DNA of 64,000 bases from Tubulanus polymorphus (Eukaryota; Nemertea; Palaeonemertea; Tubulaniformes; Tubulanidae). Under the pieces are notes generated by a model, which was given only the letters and a program-made list of their open reading frames with translations, did not search any database and was not told the origin of the DNA. This document shows positions 33,661-44,685 of the stretch, one piece after another; the stretch's first letter is position 1, and each line of letters opens with the position of its first letter. Location of the stretch: contig NC_134030.1 in NCBI RefSeq assembly GCF_964204645.1, forward strand, positions 8,740,278-8,804,277. The letters are read 5' to 3'. A program made the translations under genes and the position numbers.

Positions 33661-36228
33661 GAGCTCGGTGATCTAGTGGGATGACGCTGCGCTAGTAATT
33701 TACTTGCCCGGGTTTGAGTCTCGCTCTAGCCGCTCTATTTTCTCTACACTTTCCTTGAATTTTCTAAGTTGCGCACCTCCGTGCGCATGTGCGGCGTAAA
33801 TCAGCCAATCAGCGACAATGTACGTTAAATAGCGGAACTAAATGTCGCAGCCGAAACACTCCAATCCCTCTTAGGGGACCGGCGGCTGCTGTTCAGGGTC
33901 GTTCTGCTTTTGCCCGGAACTTGTTGCCAAGACGTCCCCTTCTACTTCCACTCTCTGTAACAGTAAAACGGTCAATGTCGGTCGATGTCGGTCCTCGCGT
34001 TGAGAACGGACAACAGTGCTTAATTCAGTGAACTCCCTACACAAACGTTATCGGTCGTTGTCGGCCCTCGTGTTGAGGACACTAGACTCGTCTTTCCCAC
34101 GCGAACAATGTCGAGAGACGTCGGTTCCCGCGTTGAGAACCGAACGGCGGCATTCTCTTAAGCGAACGTGAACGGTAGACACGTCTCTATCGCACAAACG
34201 ATGTCAAGCGATGTCGGTTCTCTCGTTGAGGATCGAACAGCGGCGCCTCCTTAGCGAGCTTCTCGCACGATCGATCTCGGTCCTCCCGTTGAGGAACGAA
34301 CAGCGGCGTCTCCCTAGCAAGCCTTTTGCACGATCATAGTCGATCCTCTCGTAGAGGATCGAACAGCGGCGACTCCTTAGCAAGCTTCTCCTACGATCAA
34401 TTTGGAGACATCGGTCAACATCGGTCCTCTCGTTGAGGGTCGAACAGCAGCGCGCCATTAGCGAGCATCTCGCACGATCCATGTCGGTCCTCCCGTTGAG
34501 GATCGAACGGCGGCGTCTCCTTAACGAGATTCTCGCACGATCGATGTCGGTCCTCCCGTTGAGGATCGAACAGCGGCGACTCCTTAGCGAGCTTCTCGCA
34601 CGATCAATTTGGAGCAACGTCGGTCCTCCTGTTGAGGAACGAACAGCAGCGCGCCCTAAGCGAGCTTCTCGCACGACCGATGTCGAGCGATGTCGGTCCT
34701 CTCGTTGAGGAACGAACAGCGGCGTCTCCTTAACAAGCTTCTCGTACGATCGATCTCGGTCCTCCCGTTGAGGATCGAACAGCGGCGTCTCCTTAACAAG
34801 CTTCTCGTACGATCGATCTCGGTCCTCCCGTTGAGGAACGAACAGCGGCGTCTCCCTAGCAAGCCTTTTGCACGATCAAAGTCGAGCGAAGTCAGTCCTC
34901 TCATTGAGGATCGAACAGCGGCGACTCCTTAGCGAGCTTCTCGCACGATCAATTTAGAGCAACATCGGTCCTCTCATTGAGGGTCGAACAGCAGCGCGCC
35001 ATTGGCGAGCATCTCGCACGATCGCTGTCGGTCCTCCCGTTGAGGATCGAACAGCTGCGTCTCCTTAACGAGCTTCTCGCACGATCGATGTCGGTCCTCC
35101 CGTTGAGGATCGAACAGCGGTGTCTCTTTAGCGAGCCTTTCGCACGATCGATGTCGGTCCTCCCGTTGAGGATCGAACAGCGGCGTCTCCTTAGCGAGCT
35201 TCTCGCACGATCAATTTGGAGCAACGTCGATCCTCCCGTTGAGGAACGAACAGCAGCGCGCCCTTAGCGAGCTTCGCGCACGACCGATGTCGAGCGATGT
35301 CGGTCCTCTCGTTGAGGGTCGAACAGCAACGCCCCTTAGCGAGCTTCTCGCACGATCGATGTCGATCCTCTCGTTGAGGGTCGAACAGCAGCGCCCCCTT
35401 AGCGAGCTTCTCGCACGATTGATGTCGAGCGATGTCGGTCCTCTCGTTGAGGAACGAACAGTAGCGCGCCCTTAGCGAGCTTCTCGCACGACCGATGTCG
35501 GTCCTCTCGTTGAGGGTCGAACAGCAGCGCGCCCTTAGCGAGCTTCTCGCACGACCGATGCGAGTGATGTCGATCCTCTCGTTGAGGGTCGAACAGCAGC
35601 GCCCCTTAGCGAGCCTCTCGCACGATCGATGTCGATCCTCTCGTTGAGGGTCGAACAGCAGCGCCCCTTAGCGAGCTTCTCGCACGATCGATGTCGATCC
35701 TCTCGTTGAGGGACAAACAGCAGCGCCCCCTTAGCGAGCTTCTCGCACGATCGATGTCGAGGGATGTCGGTCCTCTCGTTGAGGAACGAACAGTAGCGAC
35801 TATTTCAGCGGACGTGTACGGTGGACACGCCAGCACACTCCGCCTTGGAAGACTCCAACTCCTGCTCCTGAGAACTAGAGATTAAAATAAAAAGCATAGA
35901 CTGATAGAATATGCCAGTAGTTTTATTACGACTGTCTCCCCGAACAACCAGTTTTCGACTGGCTAAACAACTCTGGAAGACGACTCCCCTCTGCCTGCGG
36001 ACTACCATCCGGACCCAAGATGGCAGCACCATCCAATACCCGACTGTACAAGTTAAACTACCTACCACATAAACACTCAGCCGTATACGACACGTTACTA
36101 GATCTTGGTCTTATATTTCCCAATAAAATCAACTTAAGGTCTTAAGTTCCAAGTTAGTCTGAATACCAGTCGTTGTTACCGAATACCGGTTCCCTACAAC
36201 CAACGACTAGGTACTAGACCAGTTCCAA
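33661..36228 (+). mobile_element. Composite insertion: tRNA-like head plus minisatellite plus unique tail
   Basis: Foreign to the repeat block around it: GC-rich, and bounded by truncated copy 3 on the left and by copy 4 (AAGTGGGCTAAAAAG...) on the right. It begins at 33661 with a tRNA-like unit (A-box-like TGATCTAGTGGGATG, B-box-like GGGTTTGAGTC). It continues through a unique segment (33736-33955), the minisatellite (33960-35815), and a unique tail ending near 36228 that carries ATTAAAATAAAAAG around 35882. Whether this is one mobile unit or successive events cannot be decided from one copy. Confidence 0.45.
33960..35815. repeat. 63/73-bp minisatellite (about two dozen units)
   Basis: Units of 63 bp, with a variant lengthened by 10 bp, are built on GGTCCTCxCGTTGAGGATC, GAACAGCGGCG and TTAGCGAGCTTCTCGCACG. 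Units near 34260-34480 recur in the same variant order near 34800-35000, a higher-order repeat of roughly 540 bp. Both edges degrade and share an ACGTGxACGGTxGACACG motif (about 34167 and 35813). Each unit contains two potential hairpins, GGTCCTC/GAGGATC and GCGAG-CTT-CTCGC. Long open frames on both strands follow from the 21-codon unit and are not evidence of a gene. Confidence 0.9.
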
Positions 36229-36420
36229 GTGGGCTAAAAAGATATGGAATAACTAAACTGATTTACCATCGGTTGCGGCAAGCTGACTCATAGGCCTATC
36301 TGTCATAAGACTCTCCATGTGGTTCAACTGCGGATTGATTGGAATCTTCCACACGACTTGTAGGCTTATCGAATTACTTTATAGGCCTAAAGCAATTGAG
36401 TAGTAGCTAAAATATATACA
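36229..36420. repeat. Copy 4 (partial) of the duplicated block
   Basis: AAGTGGGCTAAAAAG, AACTAAACTGATTTACCATC, GACTCTCCATGTGGTT and GATTGGAATCTTCCACAC align with copies 1-3. It differs by inserted TAGGCCTA palindromes at 36291 and 36382. Confidence 0.7.
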
Positions 36421-37180
36421 TGATCAGGGATGAAAACGGCCCATACTGAAAAAGTTGGAAAATAGGCCTAATGGAAAAAAAATTTTTTGGGAAACAAAAA
36501 TCAGTAACTTTTAGCCAAAAATCTTACTTTCTTTTGGTCAAAATGTCAATAGTTTGGGCTTGAATTACAGCCGCTCTTTGAATGAGATGCCATATTGGTT
36601 TCTCCGACTCCACAGTTGTGCTAACTACTGCCAAAAGCCGGCTTAGGGAGCACTCCTAACTACGGAGCACTCCGATGTGAATCCTTAGTTATGCCATCCA
36701 ATATAAGCCTAAAAGTTCCACCATAGACCTAGGCCTATCTCTTCACAATCACACCCCCAAGATAAATTGGCTGTGACTGTGTTGGACTACCGGTGCCGAC
36801 CTGATTACACCTGCGGTAGGCCTAAAAGCCTGAATTAAAATATCATGCCAAACGAACGAAATCAAGAGTAAAAGTCGCCCCAAATATGTCCGGTTTGTTT
36901 AGGCCTACTACGGTCCATGGGTGTATTGTTTGGCAACTGTTCAGTGACATAGAATTGGCCTACTGAATTGAATTATTCAAAGAACATTCAATGAATCTAT
37001 TGTTAACGTTAGGCTAGTTAACGATAGCCTAACCTGTCAGTGGTTTAGTTTCACGATCGGATATTTTCACAAACCACACGTTGATATAAGCCCATCCGAT
37101 TATAAAAAGCTTACCACCGACGATTAGGTAACTAACTCAGTTGATACGAGCAAAAAGATTTCATTTATCAATAGTACTTA
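36421..37180. other. AT-rich spacer dense in TAGGCCTA
   Basis: No gene seen. Exact TAGGCCTA octamers occur at 36463, 36730, 36817 and 36900, in addition to those in copy 4. Confidence 0.6.
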
Positions 37181-37181
37181 C

Positions 37182-37340
37182 CCAACAAGCCGTGCATAAA
37201 CGCTAAACATAATTCCGAATCGAAACGACGATAATGGCCGCCACGTTGATGTGATCCTTGAATCTGATTGGTCGAGTCATACGAATCAATCTGATTGGTC
37301 GATAGATATATATCAAATCTGATTGGTCGAATCATACATA
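37182..37340 (-). promoter_or_regulatory. Candidate - strand promoter and short first exon
   Basis: Three near-identical AATCTGATTGGTCGA units (37261, 37288, 37316) place three CCAAT boxes (ATTGG on +) upstream, on -, of GGCGGCCATTATCG. They are followed by an ATG at 37210 whose frame reads MFSVYARLV before a strong donor (GG/GTAAGT, 37182/37181). CCAAT triplets and a short first exon fit an NF-Y-type promoter. No continuation exon could be identified, so this stays tentative. Confidence 0.3.
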
Positions 37341-37574
37341 ACGTTTCCGGAGTTCACCACCAGAGGGGTGTTGTGTCGCTACTCAACGACCCAATATGCG
37401 TTTCTGCCACATACGATATAATAATGTATGGGTGCTAACCACATCAGCTAAATAATTGGGGCCAAAATTATTGGGTCCTAGTCCCAATAGATAGAAAATG
37501 ACCCAATACGACAGAGAGGCCCCAATACTCCGAGTCTCAGAATCACGCATGTCCCGATAAGTTGGCGTTTATAA

Positions 37575-37576
<2 letters not shown>

Positions 37577-37654
<78 letters not shown>
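37577..37654. repeat. (TA)n microsatellite
   Basis: About 77 bases of TA. Confidence 0.95.
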
Positions 37655-37656
<2 letters not shown>

Positions 37657-38365
37657 AACTGCAGTTATAAAGAAAATCATTTATGAATAAAGGAAAGTTA
37701 GTGCAGAAACACTTTTGTATTTTCTTGAAAAGGAAGTAAAAATTCTTTACGTTACAAAGTCATCGCAACAACCAGTTGTATTGAACACCAGACGTCGTTT
37801 TATATAAATGGAAACTAGTTCTCTTTTCTCGATCCAAATAAACTCGGCGTGTATAGACCAAGCGGCGTACAGAATGTCAAAATGTATTTTGCGAACTAGC
37901 GTTATAAATTCGTAGCATCTGAATAATATCATTCATAAATAAACTATACATGTGTTTTCGTTTCGATCATTGCGTTGCACTGAATAGAGAAATAGATGCT
38001 GTTTTATGCACCGGAAAATGCAGAAGAAACTTCCAACAGCAATTATAGATTCTATGACCTGATCCATAGCAAGAATCGATTGATGCACCTCGTATATAGT
38101 CCCCAGCTCAAGATAGAATTCATTCAGTATATCTCATATGCACTTTTAAAATAACCCAAAAAAGACGATTCTTCGAAATAACAAAAGAACGAAAGTATAT
38201 ATGAAACGATTGAACAAGTTTCAAGCATTTTTAATAGTTGCCCTAGATCACGAATTCTTGTCGACGCAAAACATAGCGATAAAAAGCACCTACTCGCGCG
38301 ACACTTAAGAGGACGCCCTCCATAATATCGGAAATTCAGACGCATATTAATTTGACGCTATCAAT
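37655..38365. other. Upstream region of the EF-hand gene
   Basis: No gene seen in about 700 bases of AT-rich DNA. It should contain the promoter of the EF-hand gene that starts at 38366; no clear TATA or initiator pattern stands out. Confidence 0.4.
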
Positions 38366-40946
38366 ATGAGTAGTTACGAACAAGTAAGTGTAGGCGAAAC
38401 CCTATTGCTACTTCACTCCGTGTCGGCCTAGACGCGTAATGCATTGTATTTTCTAATTTGTGTCTGGAAACCAGGGACGGATTCAAGAATTTTCATTATT
38501 CAATTTGAAAAAATAGAGTAATTTTCTAAGAATCTAAAGTAATTCTAGAACAAAAAAAGTGGAAATAATTTTCCATTGTATGCGTTACTTTCTTAAACCA
38601 GGTTGTGGAAATGTGGCTTATTAGGCCCCCTTGGATCCACTCCCTGGAGTCACATGTTACTAATCCAGCATTGCTGCAAAATTGTGCATGATAAGTTATA
38701 AGGGCCTAATGATTGGAACATGATTACGTAAGTCCTTATTTCCGCCTAGAAAGCCAATTCTTTCTCAAGCGTTTAAAATGTATCTAATTTAACACATTAT
38801 TGATATGTAGTGCGCCGGGTATTATAAAAAAAAAGAAAATCAACAGCGCTGCGTTGTTATGTGAAAATTATCAAGTACAAAACAGACGATCAACTAAAAG
38901 CTGCTACCCTTCTTAACTCAAAGTTTTTCAGAGAATGTGATAAAGACGGCAATGGTGAAGTATGCAGAAAAGAATTTGAAGATAGAATGAAACGTGGAAA
39001 CGTGTCTCAGCAAAAAATTGATGTACGTAATGATAAATAATCAACTTACGTAATTGTATGGGTTACAACTGAACACAACGACCGTAGGACCGATTCCTCG
39101 GCACAAAAATAAATCGGTGGCATAAGCGACAGTATCATTGACTTTTTAACTGTTCTCAATGAATTGTGACTGTATAACTGTATGTGCATCTTCTTTATCT
39201 AATCAAAAATATGATTTGAGACTATTCGTTCGCGTGGTAGATTATACAGCAAAATCTTTTTGTTCAGGACCAACAAACTTTAGTTTGACTATATGCGTGC
39301 CATGTTCCACATTCAAATGAGAATCTCAGGCCCATGCCGAGTTTTTTTTAAGGGGCAGTTCAGTTTCAAAAGGGCACTTTCACCGTGAAAAATGACAGAT
39401 CTTAGATATGAGGTGCCCGGGTACCTGAACAAATCATTTGAGAATGGATCCTTTCCATTTTACAAAAATAAAATATTGTCTTGGAAAAATCTTGACTACA
39501 CTTTTCTGACACTGACTTTTTGAAGAGCACTTTGAAAATCTTAGGGGGTTAATTCGCTACCCCGAACCCCCTCCCCTCGGCACATCTTCACATGTCAAGG
39601 GATTCGAACCCACTACGCTAAAGCTGTTCCCCGAACCCCTTGACCTCACGAGTCGTTGGAGTCGTTACTAGCCGACCAGAATCCGGTCGTACCAATCACA
39701 GCGCTTGTAACAAACCGTCAGTAGACTTCTGTTGGTTTTCCCGTTAAATTTACCAATCAGCGAACGTTTTACCGAACAAGGAAGTATTTCGCAAATCGAT
39801 ATATGACGTCACGCGCAACAGCGCCAATAATGAAATCACGCTTCGTGAGGCCAGGGGGCTGGTGGAAGCGGGTTCGGGAGTGATACCGGACCCCTGGCAA
39901 GCGAGGATGCCCTCGGCACGGACTTGACTCCCATTCTTTTACCACCGCTTTCACTTTCTCATTTCTGATTGGTTTTCTGTTTCATTAATTTTAGGAATTT
40001 TTCACTTTCTGCGATTTGGACGGGAATGGAATCATTTCATACGATGAGTTTATGTCAGCCCTAACGAAGTACGTATGAGGATAGCAGACATGGATTTTTC
40101 GTCACGCGACAAGGCCTCGCGTAACAAAATCATCATATATCTTACCAATTGATTAAAAAAAGGTTTTGCCAGGAATTTCCTTTGCTCTTCCCAATTCTAG
40201 AACTATATCATTTACAAGTTCGAAAGTTAAGCGATACAATTCATTCATGACGTCACGTGCTAGATGGGTACATATTCATTCTTATGAATATACATGCAAG
40301 TTCAGTTGCTATCCTTCGTTTGTAATGGTGTATACATCCGTCCCTGATATGTTTTATGAACACTTTTTTGCCAGTGCATATGCTACATTGTTCAATTCGG
40401 CCAAAGCTGCAAGACCAAAGGCAAACTAAGGGGGCCATTATATAGATAATTATATAGAAATTATATAGCACAATAGAGAAGAACGGGTAGCGCGCGAGGA
40501 GGCAAATTTGGGCGCCAACCAATTCCTTGGGTGAAGTTCCACCGACCAGTTCGTTGGGCCTTGAGTGGTCGCTGATCTTCGAACGAGCTAGTCCTTGGGG
40601 AAGAGAGAAATGGGGAACTTCTTGGTATATCGCTTTCACATGCAGATGTTCATCATCTTGCACGCCGGATACAAATCTTTTTGAACATATTTCTTTATCT
40701 GTGTTCTTCACTAATTACTTCAGGAATAACGAGGCCGATAAATGGCGACGCGTTTTTAACGGCTTCGACAAGGACCATTCTGGGTATCTGGAAGCTAGCG
40801 AGTTCGAACCGTTCCTCCGCGGAATAGGTCTAACCGAGAAACAGAAGGACCTAGCTCGCCGTTTCGTCAAGCAACACGACGACGACGGAGACGGAAAAAT
40901 AAGCTTCAACGAATTCCTCAAATTCCTCAATGTAAAATCATGTTAA
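38366..40946 (+). CDS. Four-EF-hand calcium-binding protein
   Basis: Proposed exons 38366-38383 (M-S-S-Y-E-Q), 38876-39022, 39995-40068 and 40724-40946 join in frame to 153 aa. Four canonical 12-residue loops are visible: DKDGNGEVCRKE (28-39), DLDGNGIISYDE (62-73), DKDHSGYLEASE (95-106) and DDDGDGKISFNE (132-143). Each has acidic residues at positions 1, 3 and 12 and Gly at 6, so all should bind calcium. Size and layout are calmodulin-like but the sequence is divergent, so it is a calmodulin-superfamily sensor or buffer rather than calmodulin. The acceptor before 38876 (ATTATCAAG) is pyrimidine-poor and is the weakest join; an additional small exon is possible. AATAAA at 41027-41032 is a good polyadenylation signal. 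Confidence 0.82.
39327..39690. repeat. MITE copy and tRNA-like remnant in EF-hand intron
   Basis: 39327-39585 is the inverted relative of the MITE at 20187-20436. Directly after it, 39600-39612 (GGGATTCGAACCC) is a B-box complement of a degenerate tRNA-derived SINE on the - strand. Confidence 0.5.
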
Positions 40947-42100
40947 AATCCCATGTCAATTGTTCTAAGAATCAAACTAAAATCTTACAAAAGCAGTTTA
41001 ATTGCTCTACTATTCAAACCAGACTCAATAAAAAAAGCCTATAGTTATAGCGAATAGTTTTACGTAGAAAAAAGGAGAATTTCTTCCGAGAAAGTGGCTT
41101 CTGTGGTTACCCTCTAGTATATTATGTATTTACGAGAAAATGGAGGAATAAAAAATTGTATCCAAGGCTAAAAAATTATACGCATATATCTGTTTTCTAA
41201 TAATCATATTTTGTAAACTGCAATAGAATTTGTAATCAGTACATTTCTATAGCTGCCGAGTCTGTTATGGTTAGCTTGGTCATGATTTCTAAGAAAGTAA
41301 TGTACATGTACTCAAGGTAGATAGGCGGCCGGCCGGGTCAACTTTTAAGCTCAGCAGAAATGAGAAACGAAGTATCAATTTCAGCCAGAAATATTACTTA
41401 CGACATGTAGGGATAAAATCAATACAGTTCGCTGGGGATTTTCTTCAGATTTCGTAACTATTGATGAAACTCATGTTCATAAAAATGTTGTTAGCGAATA
41501 CACGACCTGTTGTAACGGTAATATGAAATTAAATATAGAAAATATAAATGAATGTCGTCCGAATCAAAATGTAGAAATTAGTTCTATATATGTATATACA
41601 CGCGTATTCGCTTAAATGATTTAATTATCTGGAAAACGTTGTCGGCTAGATCAAAGCGTGTAGGAGGATGGCCTCCTGACAGTTAAAACATGTATATCGA
41701 TTCAAGTGAAAGGTTACATGCCGTGGTCATAGATGGCTGTATGATCTACGAGCAATTATCTAAGTTTGAGTTAGATAATTGCTCGTAGGTATGATGTACA
41801 TTTATATCTCGGCATCGGCGTCAAGAAAGGAGATTAATTTGTGGCGTTATAAATATCGCCAGAATTGCCTGATGTCATATGCGAATGATCAGAAACGTAA
41901 GGTGATCAAATAATAGTTTCCAACCAATCGATTTACGTCTCATATTCTAATTATGACCGTTGTCTTCGAATCGATGTCAATAGCTTAGCACGCCCAGATC
42001 CAATATATTTTGATGGCGCAAGAAACGACGGTTGGCCGATTCGGAATAGCTGCTAGCGTAAATCAAAACCAATTTGAAAAAATATTCATTTCGATACTAT
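40947..42100. other. Intergenic between EF-hand gene and RBM42 3' end
   Basis: Contains the EF-hand gene poly(A) signal, a MITE-family copy (about 41165-41400, GGTCAACTTTTAAGCTCAGC and TATAGCTGCCGAGTC) and a perfect 18-bp hairpin at 41746-41788. No coding frame. Confidence 0.5.
41746..41788. repeat. Perfect 18-bp inverted repeat (hairpin)
   Basis: CTACGAGCAATTATCTAA at 41746-41763 and its exact reverse complement at 41771-41788 enclose a 7-base loop. Pairing extends by one or two bases outward with a G:U. Confidence 0.9.
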
Positions 42101-42151
42101 TTTTATTTATATACAACATGAAATGTTAAACACCGATAAACAATGAAAACG

Positions 42152-42264
42152 TCATCGCAATCCGAGTCGTTTTTTCTCTTTTTCTTTCTTGCGTACGACC
42201 TCTATGTTGCGGTCCCGCCATTGGCTTTTCCTCAACTTTATCGGACGATTTCCGACGTATTTTC
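42152..42264 (-). CDS. RBM42: RBM42 (RNA-binding protein 42), last coding exon
   Basis: After a strong acceptor (CGTGTCGTTTCAG, ending 42265) the frame reads KYVGNRPIKLRKSQWRDRN then IEVVRKKEKEKKRLGLR and stops at 42154-42152. It corresponds to the end of the single C-terminal RRM of RBM42 plus its characteristic basic tail, which in vertebrates ends in a very similar KKxGLR-type sequence. RBM42 is an hnRNP-K-associated, spliceosome-linked RNA-binding protein. A poly(A) signal (AATAAA on -, 42107-42102) lies just downstream, so this is a genuine gene end. The upstream exons, including the RRM core, should lie at higher coordinates on -, but I could not find them. Confidence 0.75.
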
Positions 42265-44685
42265 CTGAAACGACACGAAAATAATTCCCATTAAAGGTCA
42301 GACAATTCATCGATTTTCAAACAATGCAAATGTGTCAAATTTGAATAATCCGAAACCCGAAAACTGGTTGTTAAATCGAAAATTTGGAATCCTGAGAAAA
42401 TTCAAGGAAATCAATCCTGCGTTTTTTTCACGCCGTAAAAACCGTTCCGCGTTATTAACGGGGTTCTGTGTGAGTCGATGTGCACTACGTCATCGATATT
42501 GGCGTTTCAGAATGACAATGACAATTGTGAATTCTGGCGTTTATTTTTTAGCATCAGTATAGTGTCCGTTTTAGTACTCCGGTCTCATTAGACCTTGACC
42601 CCTTCTAGCGGAGTGTTAATACTGCAGCTTTGGTTGGTGCCAGTTTCGTAAAGTCGTAAGTTGGTGCTCTGTCCACTCAATGTTTAGCAATAATGTTTGT
42701 ACTTCTAAACATTTTCATATATTCACATGTATCCAGAGTTTGTCCTAATATGAATACAGCTCGGGTGCTACTCCAATGCCCATCGAGCCTGACGTTAAAA
42801 CAATTTAATACATTTCATAACTCTTATCTTATTTTTGATAAATTTTGATAATTATTTTTGAAGCATGTGCACCTACGTCATCAATACATGTACATCGGGG
42901 CTAGACTGGTTGCCGCTCAATTCAATTCAATAATCGATATATTCAATTCCAAAATAACTTTTGATTGATCCAATATATTATATTATTCAAGGTCGAGAAT
43001 ATTGAGCAATATATGTGTTATTTTGCAAGGCGTCAATAAACTGTCAAGTTATTTTCTTGTGCGGCAAAACAAGTTTCCTATGGAAGGCCCACTATACACT
43101 GCTGTAGTGACATCACGTCTACATCATTTATATATAGTTAAATAAGTGACCAACCTAATTACTGATGTTAACGAGCACGTATTAGATATTGATTTTTGAT
43201 TGACACGTAATTAACCAACGTCACCAAGCACAGAATTTCTGAATCGACCGAGAGAACTTTGCAATAAGATAACCGGGTATCAAGAAGCAGTTGGGTGTGA
43301 TGACACATGTTTCGGCGCGGACAAATTGGTGACAATTTTCGCAACTGTTGATTACACCTCGTTAGTCGTAACACAGATATTTGTTGTTAATTATTGATTA
43401 CGAATTGCCCTATAGCCTAAACCCACAATTCAATTTTTCAATTCAATTCAAAATTTATTCAGTAAATAATCATGTAAATGATTGAGGCTGTACAGAATAT
43501 AAAATTACAACAAATGTTTTAAAAAGGTTAAACATACACAAATAAGGGAGCTGTGCAGTGAAAAAACAAGTGAAATGCAAACACAATAGATCAAACTATT
43601 CAGCTCGGACGCAACAACAGGGAGGGGACTGTCCAGGCCAGCTCACACTGCCCAACCCCAGACCAAATGGACCCAAATCAAAATCCAAAAAGTGAGAAAC
43701 TGGACTGAACAATCCAAACTTAGCAAGCTCTACTTTAGAATTTACACAAAAATAAGAGAAAAATAAGAGAGCCAAGCCCCTCAAGTAAAGCTGAAGCAGA
43801 TATTAGCTGAACATTTAATAGAAGTATTGTTCCAGTCAAATTATTTGTGCGTCTGCCAGTAAAAACCAAACTCATCAAAATAGTTGTGATGAAATTCTGC
43901 GACCCAACATGTTTTGTAACTATCACATTTTTCATAATTTCAACTACCGCATCAATCATTCGGGGTGGCCACTTTGCGCCCGTTTCCAGATCCCATGAGT
44001 TATACCTGATTTTTCCGTGCGATTATAGAAAATTCCCTGAGTGGATCAAGGGCAATTTCTAGGTGTAAAATGTTACAACTCATTCATCTTTCAATGAATC
44101 ACGTGCTGATGAAGAAATACGTGTTCAATAACATCATCCAAATTCCCCGAGTTTTCCAGGTTTTTGGTAAAATTTGTTAAATTCCCTGATTTCTTTTTTT
44201 AAAGATTTTTCTGAGTTTTCCCGGTGTCAGCGGCCACCGTGTATTAAATTTTTAACAAGTTCAAGATCTTGTACATACATTTCCCCATATCAATATTTTT
44301 TCCAGACAAGACCAAATTCATGTTTGTGGCATTAGCTTGTGTGCAAAATGAATCGAACGTTAGAACTTCGATGATTATGTAATGAACCTGCCCAACATCA
44401 TCACAACGCGCCAGTTCGCTGTGCTAGCATTTAGCTACAGCGTCTATGTGTCCTACATAGCTAATACCGTGCCATAATTAAAACTATCATCAAATATCCG
44501 AAGCTAAATAATAATTTCCATCGCTCTATTTGATTTCTGTAATGATAATCCAATGTTTAGACTTAGTAAAACCCTTCGCGTCTTAAAGCTACACATAATC
44601 TGCACGCGAAACTATTCCCCCTACACTCAATAACCAAATTGATCACTACTATAATAAATTAACATAAAAATAGGGCTTGATACAT
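42265..44685. other. AT-rich intergenic or RBM42 intronic DNA
   Basis: No supported exon. Around 43430-43960 a segment with CAATTCAATTCAAAATTTATT resembles the 3' end of a non-LTR element on -. The rest is low-complexity AT-rich sequence. Confidence 0.4.

Noticed and set aside
33661-33735. tRNA gene
   Set aside because: A- and B-box-like sequences are present, but the arms do not close into a clean cloverleaf, and similar heads elsewhere in the window belong to SINEs.
34204-35475. Several Arg- or Leu-rich repeat proteins on both strands in the minisatellite
   Set aside because: The 63-bp unit is a multiple of three, so both strands stay open by arithmetic. The 10-bp unit variants break the frame, and no start context or splice structure supports a gene.
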